Source of the DNA: Candidatus Atribacteria bacterium
GTDB lineage: Bacteria; Atribacterota; Atribacteria; Atribacterales; JASGLU01
Direction of reading: 5' to 3'
Length of the DNA: 45,370 nt
NCBI GenBank assembly: GCA_030156825.1
Contig: JASGLU010000006.1
Coordinates: forward strand, 1 to 45,370
Position numbers and translations under genes: made by a program
Shown: positions 1 through 6,795 of the stretch, in pieces
How positions within the stretch are numbered: the stretch's first letter is position 1
Layout of the letters: every line of letters begins with the position of its first letter
Notes under the pieces: model-generated
What the model was told of the DNA's origin: nothing
What the model saw: only the letters and a program-made list of their open reading frames with translations
Database searches by the model: none

Positions 1-1
1 T

Positions 2-50
2 GGAGAAGATCTTCTCCAACTTAAACCCGAAAGTCTTTATGGTTGATTAA
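2..50 (+). other. possible 3' end of an upstream gene (frame uncertain)
   Basis: The first 46-50 bases lie before the first complete gene. Two forward frames are open from the window edge, one closing at TGA 44-46 and one at TAA 48-50. Either could be the tail of the preceding gene of the hydrogenase operon. The peptide is too short (about 15 residues) to recognise. Confidence 0.3.
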
Positions 51-75
51 GAAATTTAAAAAAGGGGGTAAGAGA

Positions 76-579
76 GTGGGTAATGTGGGAGTGGAGGAAA
101 AGATTTTGGAACCAGAATTGTCGGAAGAACAAAAAGAAGAGTTAAAAAGTTTGCTCCAAAGCTTTAAAGGAAAAAAAGGAGCTTTAATTCAAGCTCTTCA
201 TGCCGCTCAAAACTTTGTTGGCTATTTGCCTCCACCGGTTTTGAAGCTGGTTGCGCAAGAACTGGATTTCCCTCTGAGTGAAGTTTACGGAGTGGTAACC
301 TTCTATCACTTTTTTTCCATGAAACCCAGAGGTAAACATTTAATTCAAGTTTGTTTAGGAACAGCTTGCTATGTTCGGGGAGGACAGGAAATTCTTTCTC
401 GGTTGCAACGGGATTTAGAGATTGAGTTAGGGGAAGTAAGTAAAGACGGACTCTATTCGTTAGAAGTTATGAGATGCGCTGGTGCCTGTGGTCTGGCCCC
501 GGTGGTGAAAGTTGATAACGACGTTCACAAGCGAGTTAACCCAGCCCAAATCACAGATATTATCAGAAGTTACCAATAA
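76..579 (+). CDS. hydC: NuoE/HydC-like [2Fe-2S] thioredoxin-fold subunit of NAD(H)-linked hydrogenase (copy 1)
   Basis: This is the 24 kDa (NuoE-type) electron-transfer subunit, which normally pairs with a NuoF-like flavoprotein and carries one [2Fe-2S] cluster. The four ligands are visible as VCLGTAC (C93, C98) and RCAGAC (C134, C138), the classic CX4C...CX3C spacing. The N-terminal helical part (residues about 15-85) is also typical. I chose GTG 76 over TTG 43 because AAAGGGGGT at 61-69 is a good ribosome binding site for it. The protein of 167 aa is of normal family length. A second NuoE homologue lies at 4610, so the cluster has two NuoE/NuoF pairs. The cytoplasmic hydrogenase role is inferred from the neighbouring HydA. 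Confidence 0.9.
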   Translation: MGNVGVEEKILEPELSEEQKEELKSLLQSFKGKKGALIQALHAAQNFVGYLPPPVLKLVAQELDFPLSEVYGVVTFYHFFSMKPRGKHLIQVCLGTACYVRGGQEILSRLQRDLEIELGEVSKDGLYSLEVMRCAGACGLAPVVKVDNDVHKRVNPAQITDIIRSYQ

Positions 580-585
580 CCCGGT

Positions 586-1161
586 ATGAAAGAAATAGCT
601 CTCCATGTTCTGGATTTGGTGGAAAATTCTGCCAGAGCTGGAGCCAAGAAAGTTCGAATTGCAATTATAGAAGACAGGAAGCAAAACTTCTTTAAGTTGG
701 TTATTGAAGATAACGGAAGGGGAATGAGCCAGGAAGTTCTGGAGAAAGTTAAAGATCCCTTTTTTACTGGTCAGCATAAAAAAGTAGGTATGGGTGTTTC
801 CCTTTTGGCTCAATTAGCTGAACAGTGTGGGGGATATTTGGAAGTTGATTCGGAAGAAGGTCGGGGAACTAAAGTAGAGGCTATCTTCCGTCGAGACCAC
901 ATAGATCGTCCACCGATGGGTGACATTCCTGAAACACTTATGGTTCTTTTAGCTTTGTATCCTGATTTAGAAGTTGAGTTTGAACACGTGATAGATGGTT
1001 CCCGCTGGATGATGAACAGTAAAGAACTGTTCCAAAATTTGGGAATTAAGGGAAGCAATGATCTGGGTTTATTGCTTCCTTCTATCCGGGATTGGATGGC
1101 TTCTCAAGAGGAAAATCTACTATTAAAAGGGGGAAAAATTGATGAAAATCAAGACTATTGA
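586..1161 (+). CDS. HATPase_c (GHKL) ATP-binding protein of hydrogenase operon
   Basis: A 191-aa protein made mainly of one histidine-kinase/anti-sigma-type ATP-binding domain. The N box (ENSARAG, about residue 13), the G1 box (DNGRGM, residues 42-47) and the G2 box (GMG, 68-70) are all present. No phospho-accepting histidine domain, sensor domain or membrane segment is visible, so it is not a complete two-component kinase. A GHKL protein in this place between NuoE and the ferredoxin-like gene is, as I recall, common in Clostridia-type hydrogenase operons (for example Thermoanaerobacter), but its function is not established. The start at ATG 586 has no clear ribosome binding site and begins 6 bases after the preceding stop, suggesting translational coupling. 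It overlaps the next gene by 20 bases. Confidence 0.85.
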   Translation: MKEIALHVLDLVENSARAGAKKVRIAIIEDRKQNFFKLVIEDNGRGMSQEVLEKVKDPFFTGQHKKVGMGVSLLAQLAEQCGGYLEVDSEEGRGTKVEAIFRRDHIDRPPMGDIPETLMVLLALYPDLEVEFEHVIDGSRWMMNSKELFQNLGIKGSNDLGLLLPSIRDWMASQEENLLLKGGKIDENQDY

Positions 1162-1513
1162 GGATTTAAAGAAAATTAAGGAAGAAGCCCAGCAAAAAAC
1201 GGCTTTGCGAGAGGGAGTAGGAGATTATAAATTGGTAGTTTACATGGGCACCTGTGGGATTGCAGCTGGTGCCAGAGGAGTTATGTCTGCCATTTTAGAG
1301 GAAATTTCCAAGAGGGAGCTTAAAAATATCATAGTAACTCAAGCTGGCTGTATCGGGCTTTGTGACCGGGAGCCATTAGTAGGAGTAGAAAAGAGGGATG
1401 GAGAAAAAATACTTTACGGTAACCTTACTCCAGAGAAAGCGAGGCAGATAGTGGCTTCTCACTTGGTTAATGGGCAAATTATTGGAGACTGGGTAGTTAG
1501 TGCCCAACAGTAG
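1142..1513 (+). CDS. hydD: HydD-like thioredoxin-fold (2Fe-2S) ferredoxin domain protein
   Basis: A 123-aa protein resembling the small extra subunit (HydD) of the four-subunit NADH-dependent hydrogenase of Thermoanaerobacter. Only three cysteines stand in the expected cluster region: C38 in MGTCGIAAGA, then C70 and C74 in AGCIGLC. The first cysteine of the usual CX4C pair is absent, and a hydrophobic residue stands in its place. I believe this is usual for this small family, so a complete [2Fe-2S] ligand set cannot be assumed. I chose ATG 1142 over TTG 1139 because of the ribosome binding site AAAAGGGGGAA just upstream. The gene overlaps the ATPase gene and is 13 bases from the NuoF fusion, so it is certainly cotranscribed. 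Confidence 0.8.
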   Translation: MKIKTIEDLKKIKEEAQQKTALREGVGDYKLVVYMGTCGIAAGARGVMSAILEEISKRELKNIIVTQAGCIGLCDREPLVGVEKRDGEKILYGNLTPEKARQIVASHLVNGQIIGDWVVSAQQ

Positions 1514-1526
1514 GGGAGGTTGAGTT

Positions 1527-4500
1527 ATGGCGATAGAAATAGAAAGATGTCAAGTGCTTTTATGTGCGGGGGCGGCTTGTATTTCCTCTGGTGCTTTACG
1601 GGTGAAAGAAGCTTTAGTTAGAGAAATTCAAAGAAATGGCTTGGAAACCGAAGTCACTTTAATTGAAACTGGTTGTGTAGGTCCTTGTAATTTAGGTCCG
1701 TTAGCCATAGTCTATCCAGAAGGAGTTTTCTATCAGAAGTTAACCGCAGACGATGTACCAGAATTGGTAGAGGAGCACCTTTTAAAAGGTAGAGTGGTGG
1801 AACGCCTCCTTTATCAACCTCCAACTGAAGAGAAAAAGAAGTTGGTAGAGGAAATTGATTTTTTTCGACGGCAGGAGAAAATTGCCCTGCGAAATACCGG
1901 TTTTATCAATCCCCTTTCTATTGAGGATTACATTGCGCGCGATGGTTACCTGGCCTTAGCCCAGGTTCTTTCTACTCTTACCCCGGAAGAGGTAATTGCC
2001 GAAGTCAAAAAATCAGGCCTCAGAGGACGGGGAGGAGCCGGCTTTCCTACTGGCTTAAAGTGGGAATTTACTCATAATGCTCCGGGCAAAGAGAAATACG
2101 TAATTTGTAATGCAGATGAAGGTGACCCCGGGGCATTTATGGATAGGAGTATTTTAGAGGGCGACCCCCATTCAGTGCTGGAAGCCATGGCTATTGCTGG
2201 TTACGCGGTAGGAGCCAATCAAGGTTATATTTATGTTCGAGCCGAATATCCTTTGGCAGTGGAGCGGTTAGATTATGCTATTTCCCAGGCTCGAGACTAC
2301 GGTGTATTGGGAAAGGATATTATGGGAACCGGCTTTGACTTCGAAGTAGAAATTAGAATTGGAGCCGGAGCGTTTGTGTGTGGAGAAGAAACGGCCCTTA
2401 TCGCTTCGGTGGAAGGTAAACGAGGTATGCCTCGACCCAAACCACCTTTCCCTGCTCAGAATGGGTTATGGGAGAAACCTACTTTAATCAACAATGTGGA
2501 AACTTATGCCAATATCCCCCCCATTATCCTCAAGGGAGCCGACTGGTTCAGTCAAATTGGGACCGGTACCAGCAAAGGAACTAAGGTGTTTGCCTTAGCA
2601 GGAGATGTTAATAATACTGGATTGGTGGAAGTACCAATGGGGATTTCCCTTGGAGAAATAGTGTATGATTTGGGAGGCGGAGTTAGAGGAGATAAAAGAT
2701 TAAAGGCGGTCCAAATCGGCGGCCCATCAGGAGGTTGCATTCCGATTGGAAATTTAAATGTAAAAATTGATTATGAATCGCTCAAAGAATTGGGAGCTAT
2801 TATGGGTTCTGGTGGGTTAATCGTTATGGATGAGGATACCTGTATGGTGGACCTGGCCCGGTTCTTTTTGGAATTTGTTCAGGATGAATCTTGTGGCAAA
2901 TGTACTCCTTGCCGGATTGGAACTAAGCGAATGTTAGAGATTCTGGAGCGAATTACCCGGGGAGAGGGAAAAGAGGGAGATATTGAACTCTTAGAAGACT
3001 TGGCCTGGAAAATAAAAACTACTGCTCTTTGTGGTCTGGGTCAAACCGCTCCTAACCCGGTTTTAAGCACCCTCCAGTATTTCCGAGAAGAGTATGAAGC
3101 CCATATCAGAGAAAAGACCTGTCCGGCAGTGGTCTGTCGACCCCTGTTCCGAGCTCCCTGTCAGCATGCCTGTCCCCTGCAGATGGATATTCCCGGGTAT
3201 GTTTCTCGGGTAAAAGAAGGGGATTATCTGGGAGCTTATCAAATTATTCGAGAAGACAATCCCCTACCTTCGGTTTGTGGGCGGGTTTGTCATCATCCCT
3301 GTGAATCGAAATGTCGAAGAGGACAGATGGACGAAGCGGTGGCAATCGATGATATCAAACGATTTGTAGCTGATTATGCCCGTCAGAACAAGATTTCTCT
3401 CCCGGTAGTGATGGAACGGCGGAGAGAAGGTCAGATAGCTGTGGTTGGGTCAGGACCGGCGGGATTGACTGCTGCTTATTTCCTGGCTAAAAAAGGTTAC
3501 CAGGTAACTATTTTAGAAGAGCAGCCGGTAGCCGGTGGAATGTTAGCTTTGGGAATACCGGCTTATCGTTTACCGAGAGAAGCCTTAAACTACGATATTG
3601 ACCAACTACGAGCGATGGGAGTAGAGATTAAACTTAACCAGAAATTGGGACGAGACTTTACTTTAGAGAGTTTGCGTAATCAATTCAGTGCTGTTTTTCT
3701 GGCTATTGGTGCTTGGAAGAGTGTTCCCCTGGGGGTACCGGGAGAAGAACTCAAAGGAGTAGTTCCTGCTCTTGATTTGTTGAAGAGAATCAATTTAGGG
3801 GAAAAGGTAGAGGTTCCTGCTCGAGCAGTAGTGGTTGGCGGAGGTAACGCTGCAGTTGATGCTGCCCGAATTCTTCTGCGTATGGGAGCAGAAGAGGTGC
3901 ACCTGGTCTATCGGAGAACCCGGGGTGAAATGCCGGCTATTTCAGAAGAAATAGAGGATGGAGAAAAAGAAGGGGTGATTTTTGATTTTCTGATGACCCC
4001 GCTCGAAATAATTGGTGATGAGAATGGTCAGGTTTCGGGAATCAAGTTGCAAAGAATGCGACTGGGAGATTTTGACCGCAGTGGGAGGAGAAAACCGGTC
4101 CCAATTGAAGGGGCAGAAGAGCTGATGAAGTGTGACCTGGTAGTGTCAGCTATCGGACAAGTGCCCGAGGCGGACAATCTGGGAGAAAGAATGCCCCTTG
4201 ATTATCGGGGAAACATCGCAGTTAACCCTTATACCTTAGCTACTTCCCTTTCGGGGGTATTTGCGGGGGGAGACGCTATAGGCAAAGAGGCCACTGTAGT
4301 AAACGCTATGGCCCTGGGTAAGAAGGCGGCATTTAGCATTCATGATTACCTTCAGGCGGGCGAAGAAGAAGAGGAAAAGCTGATAGAAATACCTAAAGTT
4401 GGTGCCATTGAGGAACCGCCAGTAATGAAAGAAACCCCGCGGGTTAAGGCCCCTAAACTTTCCCCGCAAGAGCGGGTGTGTGGTTTTGCTGAGGTAAAAT

Positions 4501-4613
4501 TGTGTTTGAGCGAAACTGATGCTCGAGAAGAAGCGGAACGTTGTCTCAGATGTGATTTAGAAAAAGTAATGAAGAAATATCAACAGTTGGCTTTGGTAGA
4601 GGAGGAGGAATGA
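1527..4613 (+). CDS. fused ferredoxin-NuoF-GltD flavoprotein (NAD(H)/NADP(H) oxidoreductase of hydrogenase complex)
   Basis: A 1028-aa fusion of three units. Residues 1-95 form a thioredoxin-fold [2Fe-2S] domain with C13, C18, C50 and C54. Residues about 110-530 are NuoF/HydB: the FMN/NADH glycine-rich motif GRGGAGFPTG, the NADEGDPG motif and the [4Fe-4S] motif ESCGKCTPC near 454-462. Residues about 532-1010 are a GltD/NfnB-type unit: cysteines of two [4Fe-4S] sites (CQHACP; CGRVCHHPCESKC), an FAD motif (VGSGPAGL, near 637) and an NADPH-binding motif (VGGGNAAVD, near 768) followed by VYRRT. The 2x[4Fe-4S] ferredoxin tail usual for HydB is replaced by the GltD unit. ATG 1527 has a good site (GGGGAGG). 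The probable job is moving electrons between NAD(H), NADP(H), ferredoxin and HydA. The reaction is inferred. Confidence 0.9.
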   Translation: MAIEIERCQVLLCAGAACISSGALRVKEALVREIQRNGLETEVTLIETGCVGPCNLGPLAIVYPEGVFYQKLTADDVPELVEEHLLKGRVVERLLYQPPTEEKKKLVEEIDFFRRQEKIALRNTGFINPLSIEDYIARDGYLALAQVLSTLTPEEVIAEVKKSGLRGRGGAGFPTGLKWEFTHNAPGKEKYVICNADEGDPGAFMDRSILEGDPHSVLEAMAIAGYAVGANQGYIYVRAEYPLAVERLDYAISQARDYGVLGKDIMGTGFDFEVEIRIGAGAFVCGEETALIASVEGKRGMPRPKPPFPAQNGLWEKPTLINNVETYANIPPIILKGADWFSQIGTGTSKGTKVFALAGDVNNTGLVEVPMGISLGEIVYDLGGGVRGDKRLKAVQIGGPSGGCIPIGNLNVKIDYESLKELGAIMGSGGLIVMDEDTCMVDLARFFLEFVQDESCGKCTPCRIGTKRMLEILERITRGEGKEGDIELLEDLAWKIKTTALCGLGQTAPNPVLSTLQYFREEYEAHIREKTCPAVVCRPLFRAPCQHACPLQMDIPGYVSRVKEGDYLGAYQIIREDNPLPSVCGRVCHHPCESKCRRGQMDEAVAIDDIKRFVADYARQNKISLPVVMERRREGQIAVVGSGPAGLTAAYFLAKKGYQVTILEEQPVAGGMLALGIPAYRLPREALNYDIDQLRAMGVEIKLNQKLGRDFTLESLRNQFSAVFLAIGAWKSVPLGVPGEELKGVVPALDLLKRINLGEKVEVPARAVVVGGGNAAVDAARILLRMGAEEVHLVYRRTRGEMPAISEEIEDGEKEGVIFDFLMTPLEIIGDENGQVSGIKLQRMRLGDFDRSGRRKPVPIEGAEELMKCDLVVSAIGQVPEADNLGERMPLDYRGNIAVNPYTLATSLSGVFAGGDAIGKEATVVNAMALGKKAAFSIHDYLQAGEEEEEKLIEIPKVGAIEEPPVMKETPRVKAPKLSPQERVCGFAEVKLCLSETDAREEAERCLRCDLEKVMKKYQQLALVEEEE

Positions 4614-5092
4614 TGGAAACCATCAAATGGGAAGATGAGCATATTTTTCAAGAGGTAGACTCCATAATTGAAAAATATTGGGAAGAGAAATCCCCCCTTT
4701 TGTGTGTTCTGCAGGAGATTTCTCTTCGTTGGCACTATTTACCTCGCCCGCTTATGCAGCATGTGGCTGAAAAGCTGGATGTTCCGTCAAGTAAAGTGTA
4801 TGGTGTGGCCACCTTTTATTCTTTTTTGGAAACAGAGCCGATTGGCCAACACGTTGTTCGAGTTTGTGAGAGTGCACCCTGTCATGTAAGGGGAGCGATG
4901 GATGTTCTCTCTACCTTAAAAAGAGAGTTAGGGATTAAAGAAGGAGAGACCACCAGGGATGGCAAATTTACTTTAGAGGTTACCAGTTGTTTGGGAGTGT
5001 GTGGCGTGGCACCGGCCATGATGATAGACCAGGTTACTTATGGGAATCTCACTCCGGAGAGAATCCGCGAAGTGCTGACTCTCTATAATTGA
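4610..5092 (+). CDS. NuoE/HydC-like [2Fe-2S] subunit (copy 2)
   Basis: This second NuoE-type protein (160 aa) has all four cluster cysteines, in VCESAPC and SCLGVC. The helical N-terminal half (residues about 10-70) and the VYGVATFYS motif match the 24 kDa subunit family. It starts inside the stop of the fusion gene (ATG 4610 overlapping TGA; a second ATG is at 4613) behind a very strong GGAGGAGGA site and ends 16 bases before the second NuoF gene. Its most natural partner is the NuoF-like protein at 5109, giving the HydC-HydB-HydA order seen in trimeric bifurcating hydrogenases. Confidence 0.9.
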   Translation: MMETIKWEDEHIFQEVDSIIEKYWEEKSPLLCVLQEISLRWHYLPRPLMQHVAEKLDVPSSKVYGVATFYSFLETEPIGQHVVRVCESAPCHVRGAMDVLSTLKRELGIKEGETTRDGKFTLEVTSCLGVCGVAPAMMIDQVTYGNLTPERIREVLTLYN

Positions 5093-5108
5093 TGGGAGGG
5101 AGATCGAT

Positions 5109-6743
5109 ATGTTTTATCGGATGCACGTTTTGGTAGAGATGAGCAGTACCTCGATTCCTCTGGGAGCAGCTCAAATAAAGGAGAGACTGGAGAGAGAAGT
5201 AGAAAAAGCTGGCCTTTCCCAGGAGATTCAAATTTTGGAGAGTGGTAGTTTGGGTGCAGCAGTTCCTTCCCCTTTTATCGCGGTGTATCCAGACAATATT
5301 GTTTACGCCCCGGTGAAAATAGGGGAGGTTAAAAGAATAGTAGAAGAGCATTTTCTCAAAGGTAGACCGGTGAAAGACTTGATATATTTTAAAGAAAAAA
5401 CCCCAGGAGTTCATGCTTTCCTTCCCCGCTCTCCCTTGGCTAAAGAGAAAAGGGTTGTCCTGCGGAATAGTGGTCTCATTGACCCGATGAACATTGAAGA
5501 CTATATCGCCCGTGATGGTTACCTGGCTTTGGCCCGGGTTCTTTCTCTTTCTCCCGAAGAAGTGATTGGTATCGTAAAGGATTCCGGTCTTTTGGGTAGA
5601 GGTGGGGCTGGTTTTCCCACTGGCTTAAAGTGGGAATTTACTTATAAAGCTCCGGGAGAAGAAAAGTATATTGTCTGTAACGCTGATGAAGGGGAGCCGG
5701 GGACTTTTAAAGACCGGTTGATTTTAGAAGGCGACCCTCACTCGGTATTGGAAGCCATGGCTATTGCCGGTTACGCGGTGGGAGCTAACACTGGTTATAT
5801 CTATATTCGAGCCGAATATCCAGAGAGTATTCGACACCTAGAGACAGCGATTGAGCAAGCCAACCAGCGCGGCCTTTTAGGAAAAGATATTTTTGGTTCT
5901 GGTTTCGATTTCCAGGTTAAAATTAGAAAAGGAGCCGGAGCTTATGTTTGTGGTGAGGAAACTGCTCTTTTGGAATCGATAGAAGGCGGTAGGGGAGAAC
6001 CGCGGGTTAAACCTCCTTATCCTCCCCAAAGCGGTTTGTGGGGCAAACCTACGGTGATCAACAATGTGGAAACTCTGGCCAATATCCCCCCTATTATTCT
6101 CAACGGTCCGCAGTGGTTCAAAAATATCGGTACTCCCACTTGTCCAGGGACTAAGGTTTTTACCCTGACCGGTAATATTAATAACCTGGGTTTGACCGAA
6201 GTGCCTATGGGGATTACCCTGCGGGAATTAATTTTGGAAATAGGGGGAGGGGTAGCCCAGGGGAATGGCCTCAAGTTGGTTCAGACCGGTGGCCCTTCCG
6301 GGGGAACCATGACCCCGGATTTACTTGATGTTCCCATGGATTTTGATACTCTTCCTAAATACAATTCGGCTTTGGGTTCGGGAGCTTTAACTGTTATCGA
6401 TGATACCCACTGTATTGTAGATGTAACGAAAAATTTCTGCCGATTTTTCTTACATGAATCTTGTGGTAAATGCACCCCCTGTCGAATAGGCAACAAGCGG
6501 GTGGTGGAAATTCTGGAGCGGATATCAGTTGGTGAGGGCAAAATGGAAGACCTGGATACTCTTAAATTTTTGGGAGAACACATGAAAACTACCTCTTTTT
6601 GTGGTTTAGGTCAAGCAGCACCCAACCCACTTTTGCGATGTCTGGTGTTTTTCCAGGAAGAATTCGAAGCCCATATTGTGGATAAAAAGTGTTTGACTGG
6701 AAGTTGTGAAATGAATAAAGGGCAAAAAGTTTTGGTTCACTAA
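5109..6743 (+). CDS. hydB: NuoF/HydB-like NADH-binding flavoprotein subunit (copy 2, degenerate ferredoxin domain)
   Basis: A 544-aa NuoF homologue. It has the NADH/FMN motifs GRGGAGFPTG and NADEGEPG and the [4Fe-4S] motif ESCGKCTPC near residue 455. The N-terminal 95 residues align with the thioredoxin-fold domain of the fusion protein at 1527, but all four cluster cysteines are gone: the CAGAAC region is replaced by EMSSTS and GCVGPC by GSLGAA. The protein stops shortly after the NuoF core (around C-L-T-G-S-C), so it lacks the C-terminal 2x[4Fe-4S] ferredoxin domain of Thermotoga-type HydB. The start is ATG 5109 behind GGGAGGGAG. It probably oxidises or reduces NAD(H) and exchanges electrons with HydA. 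Confidence 0.9.
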   Translation: MFYRMHVLVEMSSTSIPLGAAQIKERLEREVEKAGLSQEIQILESGSLGAAVPSPFIAVYPDNIVYAPVKIGEVKRIVEEHFLKGRPVKDLIYFKEKTPGVHAFLPRSPLAKEKRVVLRNSGLIDPMNIEDYIARDGYLALARVLSLSPEEVIGIVKDSGLLGRGGAGFPTGLKWEFTYKAPGEEKYIVCNADEGEPGTFKDRLILEGDPHSVLEAMAIAGYAVGANTGYIYIRAEYPESIRHLETAIEQANQRGLLGKDIFGSGFDFQVKIRKGAGAYVCGEETALLESIEGGRGEPRVKPPYPPQSGLWGKPTVINNVETLANIPPIILNGPQWFKNIGTPTCPGTKVFTLTGNINNLGLTEVPMGITLRELILEIGGGVAQGNGLKLVQTGGPSGGTMTPDLLDVPMDFDTLPKYNSALGSGALTVIDDTHCIVDVTKNFCRFFLHESCGKCTPCRIGNKRVVEILERISVGEGKMEDLDTLKFLGEHMKTTSFCGLGQAAPNPLLRCLVFFQEEFEAHIVDKKCLTGSCEMNKGQKVLVH

Positions 6744-6795
6744 CCCTAACCATGCCTATTTTTAAGAAAAATGAGATGAAGGAGTGAGGAAAAAG

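Noticed and set aside
1527-4613. Frameshift or assembly fusion of two genes in the NuoF-GltD protein
   Set aside because: The junction has no stop or ribosome binding site, both halves are intact, and the linker keeps the GltD N-terminal cysteines in frame.
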